From assembly GCA_963691655.1 (NCBI GenBank), contig OY829326.1, forward strand, positions 82,143,235-82,207,234: DNA of 64,000 nt, given 5' to 3'. How positions within the stretch are numbered: position 1 is the stretch's first letter; each line of letters begins with the position of its first letter. Origin of the DNA: Toxonevra muliebris (Eukaryota > Arthropoda > Insecta > Diptera > Pallopteridae). Positions 53,895 through 64,000 of this stretch are shown piece by piece. A program made the position numbers and the translations under genes. The notes below the pieces were generated by a model. The model did no database searches. It was given only the letters and a program-made list of their open reading frames with translations, and was not told the DNA's origin.

Positions 53895-55182
53895 CAGGGT
53901 GACAATCGTAAAGTGACGCACACATTTCAGCAGTTGTTTTCAAAAGGACGTACTTCCATTAAGTACAATTAAGTGTTAACATTGCTGAATATATAAGCAT
54001 TCATTTGAACCCCACCTCATTCAATAAAACCTCCTTTAGCCTGCACACATGCCTTCAATCGATCCGGAAATCGTAGGACTGTTCGCCGCAGGACTTCCTG
54101 ATCAATTTCAGTCCAGGCTTTCTCTAATGAATTTGTCAGCCACTCCAGACTGTGGTGTTGAGATGCACAAGCCTTACTCTCTAAAATACTCCAAGTAGAG
54201 TAGTCCATTGGATTCAAGTCTGGGGAGTATGGTGGCCATTCTTGAGATGTTATGAATCCAGAAAAATTTTCTTTTATCCATGTTTGCGTTAATTTTGCCA
54301 TGTGGGAAGGTGCAGAATTTTGCTGGAAAGTCCAGTTTTCATTTCCAAATGTATCTTGGGCCCAGGGAAGAACATGTTCATTTAAAATGCTCCGATAAAC
54401 AACCTGGTCAATTTTAACACCCTCTTCAACAAATATTAGAGGGGTTCTGGCATTAGCGGAAACTCCAGCCCATACCATAACGGAAGCTGGCTTTTGAACT
54501 CGGCCAACAGTCCTATTTTGCTGCGATGATGATGTTAGCCACATTCGGTCATTTTGCGCATTGAAATGTTGTTCAACCGTGAAAATTTTTTCATCTGTAA
54601 ACAAGATATTTTCAACATTTTTTAACACGGAGGAGCGTAGCAACGCCTTGCATCTTTGCAGTCGCAAATCTTTCTTTTTTTGTGTCAGATCTTGAGCTTT
54701 TCGGAGCTTGTACGGCTTAAGATTAAGCTTTGATTTTGCAATGATTGGCACTGTTTCACGGTTTACTCCCACTTACTTAGCGATTTTTCTCATTGAGCGC
54801 CTTGGATTTCGCTTGATTCCTTTACGAATTTTTTCTGTTAAACCAGTAGTGGCAACTGTTGAAAATTTTCCCCGGTCTCTATCTCCAAAACCCCCAGTTT
54901 CATTATATCGAATAATAGCTCGGTCTACCGTACGACTTGAAAAATTTAAAGCCTTTGCAATTTGACGGCTACTATAATTTGCCAAATGAAATTTCATAAT
55001 TTCACGACGAATATTTTCCTTGTCCATTTTTATGGAAACTTCAAAATGTAATAACAAAAATTCAAATGAAATTAAAAGCAAAGCCAATGATGAATGAATT
55101 TGCTTTTTAAATTAAAGTAACGGTAAATGGCAAAGCTTGCTGCAGAGTATTAAACTTACGTCACTTTACAATTGTCACCCTG
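53895..55182 (-). mobile_element. maT-type (DD37D) transposon, nearly intact
   Basis: 1288 bp. Left end CAGGGTGACAATCGTAAAGT, right end ACTTTACAATTGTCACCCTG; TA at 53893-53894 and 55183-55184. One transposase gene on the minus strand fills most of it. Size and layout are normal for maT. Confidence 0.95.
54017..55027 (-). pseudogene. maT transposase with one stop and a lost catalytic Asp
   Basis: The start MDKENIRREIMKFHLANYSS at 55027 leads to two helix-turn-helix segments (SRQIAKALNFSSRTVDRAII; RRSMRKIAK.VGVNRETV). A single TAA at 54775-54773 replaces one codon between KIAK and VGVN. The rest (54772-54017) is open. The catalytic core has LFTDEKIFTVE (first Asp present), FQQNSAPSH (second Asp is Asn, codon AAT) and SPDLNPMDYSTW (third Asp), with 37 residues between the second and third positions, which defines DD37D. 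About 336 codons is full length. Apart from these two changes it looks young. Confidence 0.95.
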
Positions 55183-55184
55183 TA

Positions 55185-56117
55185 GAGGCGATTTCAATCG
55201 GTTGCACCAAATTTGGTGGTTTTCTTCTTGACATTTATGGCTCCTACACAATTTGGAAGGAAAAGGTTAAGAATATTAAAATCCGAAAATTTATTTATAA
55301 CGGGCACACTAATATTCATACTTACTTACTTTGCCTAACTATGGGCGTTAAAAACAATCGTTGGTCGATCCAAACGAATATACTTTATCCACAGAGTGTG
55401 TAGGGTATAAAAAGGGAATTGAACAAAATTTTGATATACCTAAGAAAATTTGCTATTTAAATAAATTATGCTGATAAGAAAAAACAATATTTTCGTAAAC
55501 ATTGCTGGATGTGACCTCGCCAGATGATTGGACAAACGAACAGACATACAGACAAATCTAAGTACATACAAAAATGTTTGCAACAACGTAGCAAAAGTAT
55601 TTATCAACGCCAGAGGACGATGGAAATTGATTACGGTTCGCTGCAATTTCAACATCAGGTTGCCAGGATGATGAAGCAGATGAATGGATTGGAAAGCTCA
55701 TGTCGATGAATGCTCATGTCGATAGCGCACACGCAAACTCTATGTGTATGGGTATGTGTTCTAGGTTCTCATGTTGCAAGTGAATGCTGGCATTTTCTTT
55801 TCTTTTTTTCAGTTAAAATGCATACGAGATACAATTTCATGGCACATAAAAAATCATTACAGTCAAAAATTCGTAACTTTATGCTGACTTTAGACGCAAG
55901 TATGCTCGCCTGTGTTTGATTCATTTATGCATTGGTATGTACTTATTAGGTTGGAGCGAAAGTATTCCAATCGAAAAACTGGAAGCCTCATGCAGTAAAG
56001 TTGTTTACAAAACTTGTACTCCGGATCTTTGGGAACGAAATTACTAAAAACTGGGATCAAGTAATAGAAATCTTTAGCATTAAAAGTATTGCAAATAAGC
56101 CATCCCATAATGTTTTA
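55185..56117. other. No supported gene
   Basis: A plus-strand frame at 55524-55709 includes MEIDYGSLQFQHQVARMMKQ, more protein-like than its neighbours, but no splice donor or family match was found. The rest is AT-rich. Confidence 0.35.
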
Positions 56118-57480
56118 ATTTTTTTTTTTTTGGAATAGATAAAAGAAATATTCAAGAATACAGCTCTCAAACACGTTTTACGTCCATTGTACTATATCCT
56201 GTGTTCCCTTTTGCTATTCTTTAAATCTACCAGATTTATTAATAAATCTTAGCAGATCCTGCGGTGTTAGAGAGCTCAGGTGCTCGTCTCCCAACACTGC
56301 AGTACCAAATATGCTTACTCTGATTTGACAGAAAGCAGGGCAGACACTAAGAAAGTGGTCCGCCGTCTCTACACATTCTTCCTCCAAGCAACAGGAAGCA
56401 CAGAAGGCACTAGCTCCCAGGCAAATCATATGCAAATGTTTGGCCCAAGAGGAATGACCTGTATATAAACCCACCAGCTGCCTGCAGCTCTTTCTGTTAA
56501 GTGATAACAGAAAGTCTGTTAGACGCTTCGAGATAACAGGTAACATGGCCTCTGTCTGTCTAAAGCCCCTCAGTTCCTCCCATTTACGATTGTGAGTCAA
56601 GTCGACCCACTCATTAATGGTGGTCTTGATGGCTGTAGACGACAAAGAGAGAAGAGGTTCTGGGACCAGGAAACCAGTTTCCGAACCCTTTCTGGCCAGA
56701 ATGTCAGCAGATTCATTTCCTGAAATTCCTGAGTGTCCAGGAACCCATGTCAACAGCAGGCTATTGTGCTTTCCAACACAATCAAGCCTGGGTTTACAAT
56801 GCATAACCAGTTTAGACGTGGTTAGAGGATTAAGCAAGGATTTAAACGCAACCTGACTGTCACTAAATACTCAGATACTCCTTTCTCTCCAAACATTATC
56901 AATAACATGGTTCATTGCCTTGATGATTGCAAATATTTCTGCTTGAAAAACAGAAGCATACAACCCAAGAGAGAAGTGAAGGTGCACTCCATCATTTTCA
57001 ATGAAGACCCCAGAACCCGAACCGAATTCTGTTCTGAAGCCGTCAGTGAAAATATGCTTACAATCAACTCCCGGCCCAGGTCCCGGCAAAAACAAAGTTT
57101 GGGCCTCTGGAATTTGTATTGTATAGCACTATTTTAAAACTGGAGTTGTTGGCATTGTATCGGATGGCATTGATAGAACTGTTAGTATCTTCAACAATGT
57201 CACCAATATCCCAGCAAGTGTCATACTAATATCCATTGCGTTTAAGCCTACAGATGGCTTTGACAGCCTCTCCTTTAGCAAAAATATCAAGGGATGGTAA
57301 ATTGAGCAATGCATCCAAGGATGGGCCAGGTGTTGTAGGAAAAGCTCCCGTACAACAAATGGCCACAGTCCTTTGAAATCTGGCAAGAGCTTTCGTAACG
57401 CTGTCAACATTAAGTCTACTCCACCATACTGTGGATGCAAAGGTGATGATGGGTCTGATCATAGCCTTATAAAGCCATGT
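56118..57480 (-). pseudogene. LOA/I-type LINE 3' part with RNase H domain
   Basis: Minus strand, in order: a RT tail (57462-57226) with MIRPIITFASTVWW, FQRTVAICCTGAFPTTP and LPSLDIFAKGEAVKAICRLK. Then the RNase H start (57095-56871) with HIFTDGFRTEFGSGSGVFIE and FQAEIFAIIKAMNHVI. Next (56837-56214) is a frame with TWVPGHSGISGNESADILAR (catalytic His and Asp) and a C-terminal Cys/His region (CASCCLEEECVETADHFLSV). The first RNase H Asp, the Glu in QAE and the final Asp are present; a frame break near 56860 loses the SD..AA block. A run of A (minus) near 56118-56132 is the likely tail. LOA and I clades carry this domain. Confidence 0.85.
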
Positions 57481-57943
57481 TTTGATTACTTCAACCTCTC
57501 CTTATGCCTCAAAACACTTTATTTTGTTTCCTCTTTCTGTTTTGGATGTTTCATTCTATTATAATATTTAATCAGGGCTGCCATTAAAAAATAAGTACTA
57601 AGTTAGAAAATACATACAAAATAGAGATGAATTTTACGTAACACGAGTGAACACGCATGTAACATAATTTCTACTTGAGCGTGCGTGAGCGTGATTCAGT
57701 TTTCATAATTTTAAAGTGAAAACGCATGAGTATAAGTTACTTTCGACCATGACGTTATTATAATTCACAATTTTTTAAATACTGAATTTTGGTGGCGAAA
57801 CCCCCGAATACTCAGTGAAAATGTGGACCAAATTTTATTTTTAAATAAAAACGTGTAAATACTTAGTTTAAAAGCGTATTATATCCGCTCACTTTATTTT
57901 CTTACGTTTTTTTTTAAGCAAAATCGGCTACATAAAGACATGA
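57481..57943. other. No recognisable gene
   Basis: The 5' boundary of the LOA/I-type LINE lies somewhere before about 57540. The remainder is AT-rich and featureless. Confidence 0.3.
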
Positions 57944-58393
57944 GTGATAATTATAAAAATTTTGGTCAATAACCGCAAATTAACCATCAGAGAGATAGCG
58001 GAGGACTTGAACATTGCCTATAAATCCGTCCAAGACATTTTGGTTAATGATTTGGGTTTCCGTCATGTAGCAGCAAAGTTGGTGCCAAAAGACCTCAATT
58101 TCAAGCAAAAAAGAGACCTTGTTGACGTCGCAAAAGACATGATTTGCGAGGCTGAATCCGATTCCACATTCATCAAAAGGATCATTACTGGAGACGAGAC
58201 GTGGGTTTATAAGTACGACACGCAATCTAGACATCGGGCAAGTGAATGGCGTACACCAAATGAGCCGAGACCAAAAAAACCACGTCGTTTTCAGTCAAAA
58301 AAGAAGGCAATGCTCACGGTTTTCATGGATTATAACGGTGTAGTGCATCATGAATTTTGGCCCGAAGGGGACAATATAGATTTAGATGAATAA
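57944..58393 (+). pseudogene. mariner transposase, middle part only (copy 2)
   Basis: A 149-codon frame reads VNNRKLTIREIAEDLNIAYK, DILVNDLGFRHVAAKLVPKD, ITGDETWVYKYDTQSRHRAS (first catalytic Asp) and KKAMLTVFMDYNGVVHHEFW. It then jumps over ~110 residues, including the other two catalytic Asp residues, directly to the last codons DNIDLDE. A GGGGA sequence at 58367-58371 sits at the junction. The start is truncated and no terminal repeat is visible. It matches 5826-5872 and 6257-6277 of copy 1 at nucleotide level, so both come from one family, with complementary parts retained. Confidence 0.85.
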
Positions 58394-58397
58394 ACTT

Positions 58398-58530
58398 GTT
58401 TCAGACATCAAATTCGTAACCTTTAAGACTAACAAATTTTTTAATAGCCCCTGAAGTTCCCATTTTTCCGACTTCAGGTTCATACTAGAGGTGATAAAGA
58501 AAAACTGGGTACGCAGTCGTGATCTGCTAT
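58398..58530 (+). repeat. Segment shared with the foldback element centre
   Basis: AGACATCAAATTCG, CTGAAG..CCC and TAGAGGTGATAAAGAAAAAC, then GGTACGCAGTCG, parallel 31735-31870 in the same orientation. Probably a fragment of the foldback family's internal region inserted beside the mariner. Confidence 0.6.
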
Positions 58531-59330
58531 ATTTCGCGCATAAAATTTTTGTTGCACTGTGTTATTGAGTAACTTTTAAAATAAAATCGTCTTTTTAAAA
58601 TTAAGTCTCACAAAAAGTGCCAAAATACGAATTTTTTATTATGTATATGGATGTATGGTTTTTAGGAAAATTATTTTTTTTTTTTGTAGTTTGGTATTTT
58701 TTAGTGTTTTTTTGGTAGACTTTTGGTATTAAACTGTCTCCGAGAAACGGTCACCCTGTGCACTAATCATTCATATTATTTACATGAGTAGTTTCACTCT
58801 CACTTTTCAAAAGTGTCAACATTCTTCTCAGCTAATAATAATAACATTTTAATACAAACCTTCATCATTTTTCTTACTATGGCTCCCTAATAACTACCAA
58901 CATACAGCCTTCACGACAAAACTTTCTTTGCTATGGTTCCCACACATGCTGTTTCAAACATTTCCTTTGCTAGGGAGGTGTCACGCATATTTTATTTATT
59001 CCATTTGTGACGACACAAATTTGAAATTCAAAATATGGCCGCACAATATATTTACGGCTGAGGCCTAGACACCACCACTGTACAGCAACACCGCCACTGT
59101 ACACCAGCATGAATAAGAAAAAAAGGAGAAGTCACGTAGGCCAAAGAACCAACAACAACAACAAAATAAATTACGGGTAATGCTGCCAGCAGCGCACACA
59201 CAAGTAACGGGATCATCGTATGATGGTAGACAGCCTGCTGGGATCGCAATTCAAAATCTGATCATAAGATTGAGAACAGCCAATCGCAGAAAAGAAACAA
59301 ATAGCGCGTCATTTTCCAATACTACAAGGA
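58531..59330. other. No recognisable gene
   Basis: AT-rich to 59040, then a more GC-balanced stretch with CACCACTGTACAGCAACACC-type short repeats (59065-59110). No domain. Confidence 0.35.
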
Positions 59331-59345
59331 AGAAGAAGAATTGGC

Positions 59346-59378
59346 TATAAAGAGCGTGCACAACAGCAGTACAGTCTC
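59346..59378 (+). promoter_or_regulatory. Promoter-like TATA plus initiator
   Basis: TATAAA at 59346-59351 is followed 21 bp later by ACAGTCTCTC, a fair arthropod initiator. It sits in a GC-balanced block (59040-59890) unlike the flanks, which might be a solo LTR or a 5' region of an LTR element. No gene could be assigned downstream. Confidence 0.3.
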
Positions 59379-59622
59379 TCTTTGTGTGGATGGCCGTCGA
59401 CGAGTAAGCGGCTGTCAATGCCAACAGGAGTTTGTGGATAGCAGCCAACGACCCAAGACTTAGAGTGTCAGCAGCGGATAGCAGACAGTGTGTGCAGGTG
59501 AGTTATTTGATGTACCAACGACTATAGGACAAGAAAAACCCAGCAGGGCAAATCCCCCCCTTTGACGGATAACCCTAGCGACCCAGATACGAACATTTTT
59601 TAGGAAGTCCCGGGACTCGCAT

Positions 59623-59890
59623 ATGATTGACGTGTACGTTACGACCTTCATGTGCGAGCCGACCTGGACTGCGGGATAAAAACGTCAAGCCTCACTTCTA
59701 TGATTGACGTGTACGTAGCGACCTTCATAGCAGCGAGCCGACTTGGTCCCGTCGAACAGAAAACGCCAGGTCTTATATTTATGATGGACGTGTATGCAAC
59801 GACCTTCATAATTATAAGCCGACTTGGTCTTGTACGCAATAAAACACCAGGTCTTACATCCACGCGTGGATGTAAGCAGACTTGGCTCTT
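59623..59890. repeat. Minisatellite, ~81 bp unit, three and a part copies
   Basis: Units start at 59623, 59700 and 59781 with ATGATTGACGTGTACG (third: ATGATGGACGTGTATG), each containing CGACCTTCAT, GCCGAC(T/C)TGG and CCAGGTCTTA-like words. Units 2 and 3 are 81 bp (27 codons), unit 1 is 77 bp, and a partial unit ends at about 59890. Because 81 is divisible by three, both strands stay open (27-residue repeats with MIDVYVATFIAASRLGPVEQ on plus), which creates spurious ORFs. Confidence 0.9.
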
Positions 59891-59921
59891 GGTTATCTAA
59901 GCATTGTATATCATCAGCATA

Positions 59922-61217
59922 AAGCGCGGTTCACGCACAATTGGCACGCAGGAAAGTTGCTGTATCTTTTTAACCAGAACACTCAGAATAACAAATAATG
60001 CATTAAATGATAAGTTTAATATTGTGTTTTAATACTATAATATTAAAGATTTAAAGTTCTTTGTTGTGCAAAAAGTTCCGGGTATTCCTTTTAATGGACC
60101 CCATCAACCTTTGAACATCCGATCTGGATACTTTTGCGGCTATTTGGTTCCATTTTAGTAACATTGAATTCACATTTTTGACAATACCTGCATTTTTCTT
60201 CAACTTATATTTTGTAATAGCCCAGTATTTTTCGATCGGTCGAAGCTGGGGGCAATTGGGTGGATTCATATATTTGGGCACTACATCTACTTTATTTGTC
60301 TGATACCAATCCATGGTTTTCTTAGAGTAGTGGCAACTGGCTAAATCAGGCCAAAACTTCACTGGCGAATGGTGGTGACGAACAAATGGCAATAGTCGTT
60401 TCGAAAGACACTCTTTGATGTAAATATCAGACGTCATAGAAGAGGATGTCAGAAATGCCCTGGATTTGAGACCACAGCTGCAAATAACCTGCCACACCAT
60501 TGCTTTCTTTGCAAGTTTATCCATTTTTATGTACTTGAATTTTGAGGGTACATTACCACGATTCGTTGCATTTAAAATTTTTGACCTGGAAGCTGTTTAA
60601 GATCAAATTTTACGTATGATTCGTCATCCACAATAATGCATCCATTGAATTTGGTCAAAACATTATTATAAAGAAGACGAGCACGTTTTTTGGCCAGCAA
60701 ATTCTGTTTGTCTGTTCTATTTGGATATTTTATAGCACGATAGCACTTTAGCCCAGCTTTTATGCGTATTCGTCTAGCAGTACTTTTGCAGGTATTGAAT
60801 TTTTTGGCACGATCGCTATCCGATAATCCGGGATTGCTTTTGATGGACCTCAAGATCTTTGCCTTTAATTTTAGGTTGGTGGTTCCCGTTTTGTTCACAA
60901 CTTTTTTAGCTCTTTCAACACTAAGAGTTTCTTTATATCGTTTTATAACTCTACATATCGTTCTTTTAGAGATATTTAACACTTTCGCAGTTGTTAACCA
61001 GACCACGACGGATTTTCAATAAATTTGTTCACAATCAAATTTCTATTTGCAGCTTCCATTGTGCACACAATCATCAACTTGCGATCAATTAATATGAAAA
61101 ATTTATTAACTAACGGTAACGGTATTGTTAACAAATCCCAGTAAAATTGTTGTTCTTATGACTAGGGGCGACGTGGTGACCACAACAAAGCGTGCCAATT
61201 TGGCGTGAACTGCGCTT
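59922..61217 (-). mobile_element. Tc1/mariner DD37E transposon, copy 2
   Basis: 1296 bp with ends AAGCGCGGTTCACGC and GCGTGAACTGCGCTT; TA at 59920-59921 and 61218-61219. Full-length relative of 6844-8130 in the same orientation, 53 kb apart. Confidence 0.9.
60051..61059 (-). pseudogene. DD37E transposase, two frameshifts (copy 2)
   Basis: The ATG at 61059 (MEAANRNLIVNKFIENPSW) shifts frame near 61005 into 61006-60572: helix-turn-helix regions (TTAKVLNISKRTICRVIKRY; SDSDRAKKFNTCKSTARRIR) and first catalytic block VDDESYVKFDLKQLPG. A 1-nt loss near 60572 makes a stop. The remainder (60524-60051) holds FWPDLASCHYS and LRPIEKYWA, with 37 residues between Asp and Glu. All three catalytic residues are present, so this copy has lost only its frame. 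It lacks the stop at 7543 and the 13 bp deletion of copy 1. Confidence 0.9.
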
Positions 61218-61219
61218 TA

Positions 61220-62110
61220 GTGCTAAAATAAGTGAATTTGTGATTTTAAGATTATTTACTGAATAATTAAATGAATTATAAAAATATTAAGTGGTGTCTT
61301 TGTGTTCAGCGAAACTAGGGTCTCCTGCACAAAAATAAAAAATTGTAACAAAAGGAACCTCTGAGCCCGCTGAGTTCTACCCCGACCAAAGAGAGAAGTT
61401 CCGTTACACATAAATTTTTTTCTAGCATTTTCCACTGGCAATCAAAGTTCTCGTACCAACATAAAAACGGTAAAACCCGAGGTGTTACAGCCACTAATTC
61501 AAGCCTACCCATATTTTACCCACCGAATTCTATTGGCAAATTGTGGCTTGGGCTTTGTCAACCAATATCTGTAAATAGTTCTAGAGATATATATAGAAGC
61601 ATTAGAGTTGTAAGGAAAGGGCCACGCCTATCCATATTTTTTCACAGAATCCCAATGACAAATAATATTTTTTAGAGACGTGCCACAAATGAATACTGAG
61701 ATATTCCATATTTAAAACTCAGATTATATAGAAGGTGCCAAGCCTCCTTTTCAATTTCATTGTCCTTTTTCCTGCGGTATAACAGTGTCAATTAACATCC
61801 TTCTACCAAATCTCTGGTTGCGGAGATATACCCAAAAATCATCTGAGTTATATGGGAGGTACCACGTCCACTTATTGATTAAAATAATAACTTATGTTAC
61901 GCAGAGAAAAATTATATCTCAAATCGTTTCAGTATTTTTGAAAAAACTTGTTGACATAAGAAATCAAGATACAGTTTTATATAATAGTATAAAAAACACT
62001 CGGTCCACTAGTATTTAAATTCGAATACATGACACCAAAGCTCCACAATTTCTTTACAGAACCACAATTTTACCTTTCCTTTTAACTCACTCAACCACAT
62101 TAATAGTACA
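61220..62110. other. No recognisable gene
   Basis: AT-rich; short frames lack domains. Recurrent phrases such as GTGCCA(A/C)GCCTCC and CCACGCCTATCC near 61620-61870 suggest an old degenerate repeat. Confidence 0.3.
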
Positions 62111-62112
62111 CT

Positions 62113-62500
62113 AGTCGGTAAGGCCCCAGTAAGTGGGGCTATTTTTTGCTCAAAAAATCTCTTTATGAAATAACAAATATCAAAAGAGAACCAAACTACT
62201 CGTTGGTGTTTGTTTTATTACTCATGTCCTCTCTCTCTCTCATTTGGCATTTACTCCCGCTTAAGCAATGATGATTACCAGTGTGGCCAACTCAGCGCTT
62301 TTCCCGTTGATTTTAGTGCTTTTTGAAAATTAAAACGCGGAAAAAAAGTGATTTAGCGCTCAGCGCCTTTTATCAAGTTCTTTAAATTGATATATAATAT
62401 GATATCGTAGCACTTCTGGATCTTCTGGAATAAATTTGTAGTTACACTAATAAATGTATAGATAAAATTGTAGTTACACTAATAAATGTATAGATATATG
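62113..62500 (-). repeat. Dispersed repeat X, copy C (most complete)
   Basis: Minus-strand version of the repeat at 28876/29575 and 35478/36286. It includes the GCCCCACTTACTGGGGC hairpin (about 62122-62139), CAACGAGTAGTTTGG, GCGCTGAGCGCTAAATCAC in the middle, and TATCTATACATTTATTAGTG at the far end. The last ~31 bp are duplicated in tandem (62438-62496). About 390 bp, no coding. Confidence 0.8.
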
Positions 62501-62522
62501 AAAACAAAAAAAAATTATTTGG

Positions 62523-62605
62523 CCGACTGCAAGTGGGATTTGAACCCACTCTACGCCACAACTCCTTCCTACTCCACTACTTTACCCTCCCTTCCAACCA
62601 ACTCA
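62523..62605 (-). repeat. tRNA-derived SINE-like segment
   Basis: On the minus strand, a box-A-like GTAGTGGAGTAGG is followed by box-B GGGTTCAAATCCC (62539-62551 plus). The T-stem pairs (GTGGG/CCCAC), but no proper acceptor or anticodon stem can be formed with the flanks. A SINE head is more likely than a tRNA gene. Confidence 0.45.
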
Positions 62606-62800
62606 TCCATACACTACTATGAAACAATGCGATCAAATTTGTAATATGAAGTTACATTCATGCAATTGAAAAAGCATATGAAACGCATAGCTTCCGCCCA
62701 TTCTATTCTGCTTTGTGTTTGCGTGAATCGCAGGGAACGAGTTAGAGTTATGTATGGTTACGGATCAAGCATATAAAAAGAAACAAATATATCTATCTTA

Positions 62801-63123
62801 GTACCCTTTTCCACACGGCAAGTTTTCTTGTCGGCAAGTCGAGTTTGTAGGCAAGAGAGGAAAAATGAGAGGAGACGAGTACAGACTTGCTCGTACCGGC
62901 AAGTTTTCTTTTGTGCTGTTCGTTCTTTGATATTTCTCTTTATTCTTATTTGTCATTTGAAGTTGGATGCGCATTGATTTTGGTTTCTTATTGCAAAAAA
63001 TAAACAGTTTTCATTTAAAATTTCATTGCCCAAGAAATCTTGCTGTGTGGAAAAGCGAGTGGCAAGTTCAAAAGAGAATTGGAAAATTGTCGACAATAAA
63101 ACTTGCCGTGTTGAAAAGGGGAC
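62801..63123. mobile_element. TTA-flanked MITE with CACGGCAAGTTTT ends
   Basis: 323 bp. Left GTACCCTTTTCCACACGGCA, right TGCCGTGTTGAAAAGGGGAC; TTA at 62798-62800 and 63124-63126. CGGCAAGTTTTCTT recurs inside at 62898. A 3-bp TTA target suggests PIF/Harbinger. Non-coding. Confidence 0.8.
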
Positions 63124-63126
63124 TTA

Positions 63127-63678
63127 GGGTGTATGTGAAACGGTAACTTTTCACTCGAATAAAATAGTGGTGGAAAATTTCCTATGGTGAGAAAAATATT
63201 TAATTTTGCTGTGCGAAATGGAGATAAAATTTTTTTAATTGTTTAAATTGTTTTATTAATTGCAATAATTACCCAATAAGAAAAATACAAACATATATAT
63301 GATTGAATAAAATAAATATAACAAAAATTTCATTACTTCGTTTACATCCTGGTTTTGCTGGAATCCACATTTTTCCTGTCCATAGCGCCATAGCTATCCT
63401 TTTTTCTATATTTAATATTTGTTTTATAAGCAATAGTTATTAAAATTTGCATTATATTTATTTTTGAAATTTTTAGTAAAATGCAACTGTGTATGTTAAC
63501 ATACCAAATGCTTATTTTGTTGTTCTAAACATTTCATCCTGAATTGTCAAAATTTATAGTAGCCCTTCAGCTGGTGAAAATTTCGGAAGTTCATATCCAC
63601 CTCAATAGTGTCAATATTTTCTTTCGAACTGTCAAAATTTTCTTTTCCGAGTAAAAAGTTACCGTTTCACACACACCC
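63127..63678. mobile_element. MITE abutting the previous one
   Basis: 552 bp. Left GGGTGTATGTGAAACGGTAA, right TTACCGTTTCACACACACCC, with mirrored ACTTTTCACTCG/CGAGTAAAAAGT just inside. It starts directly after the TTA of the neighbouring MITE; the right flank reads TTC, so a shared or mutated TTA duplication is likely. Non-coding. Confidence 0.8.
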
Positions 63679-64000
63679 TTCAATAGCAAATGGTCGTGCT
63701 ATGCTTGTCCCCTTGCGTGTTCCATGCCTTGAACAGATGAACAAAAATTTGAAATGGAAAAATTTCGATAAAATGTAAAATATTTGTTAAAAACTTGTAT
63801 TTAGTATTTACAAAATACTAAATTTTCATAAAATAAATCTGTTTCGTTTTACTTTCTTAATGGAAACAACTCCATAACCGCCACCAGCTGCAGCAAAAAT
63901 TAATTTCTTTATCAAAAACAGTCAACAAAAGACGCAAAAAGCAAACATCAAACACTTCAGCATAATAAACTCGATGTATAAACAAGCTGAGCCTCTTCCG
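63679..64000. other. No recognisable gene
   Basis: AT-rich to the window end; nothing supported. Confidence 0.35.

Noticed and set aside
59652..59900. Open frames with 27-residue repeats on both strands
   Set aside because: They arise from an 81 bp tandem repeat whose length is a multiple of three; neither strand shows a known repeat-protein signature.
62523..62605. Possible tRNA gene on the minus strand
   Set aside because: Box A and B are present, but the acceptor and anticodon stems do not form; a SINE head explains it better. The same holds for 29970-30045 and 30520-30605.
1..64000. CRISPR arrays, bacterial operons, or endosymbiont DNA
   Set aside because: No regularly spaced direct repeats, ribosome binding sites or bacterial gene density; the whole window fits insect DNA.

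Overview
The window is AT-rich, intron-bearing eukaryotic DNA from an insect. Several signs point to a higher fly, perhaps a tephritid-type fruit fly: maT and DD37E Tc1/mariner transposons, R1-, Jockey- and LOA/I-type LINEs, BEL/Pao, piggyBac, PIF/Harbinger and hAT remnants, TA- and TTAA-flanked MITEs, and 60-150 nt introns. The species is inference. There are no operons, no CRISPR array and no intact housekeeping gene. Nearly everything recognisable is a transposable element (TE) or its debris, much of it nested.

1-13.5 kb: a TTAA-flanked piggyBac-type MITE (second copy at 10.9 kb), a five-exon gene remnant (3.0-3.7 kb), a MITE pair around a deleted mariner, a full-length but broken DD37E element (6.84-8.13 kb), a probable small secreted-protein gene with three exons on the minus strand (8.5-9.1 kb), and a decayed Tc1-like element (12.2-13.4 kb).

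13.5-30 kb: an unidentified frameshifted coding remnant split by a TTAA MITE (15.8-17.95 kb), a HARBI1-like fragment, and a 4.25 kb two-ORF LINE on the minus strand. The LINE sits inside an older repeat whose uninterrupted copy lies inverted at 51.65-52.95 kb. A Harbinger-type element with a Myb-like ORF and tRNA-derived SINE pieces follow.

30-50 kb: a 1.5 kb element made mostly of ~500 bp inverted arms, a Jockey remnant, a deleted copy of an arthropod-expanded Cys-rich gene family, a hAT C-terminus, a 2.56 kb TA-flanked element holding a piggyBac N-terminus and a LINE tail, a BEL/Pao fragment, and a LINE whose reverse transcriptase is split by a hAT MITE with a perfect 8-bp target duplication. 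A piggyBac transposase is split by a 436 bp R1-type LINE with a 12-bp duplication.

50-64 kb: the inverted repeat partner, a mariner turned into a hairpin, a nearly intact maT (DD37D) transposon with one stop and a catalytic Asp-to-Asn change, a LOA/I-type LINE with an RNase H domain, a second deleted mariner whose retained part complements the first, an ~81 bp minisatellite, a second DD37E copy, and two abutting MITEs.

The genes do not form a pathway. The window reads as successive waves of transposition, with enough target duplications to order several insertions. All recognised transposases are visibly disabled. The best candidates for host function are the spliced genes at 3.0-3.7 and 8.5-9.1 kb. 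Coordinates and splice sites were read by eye and no database was searched.
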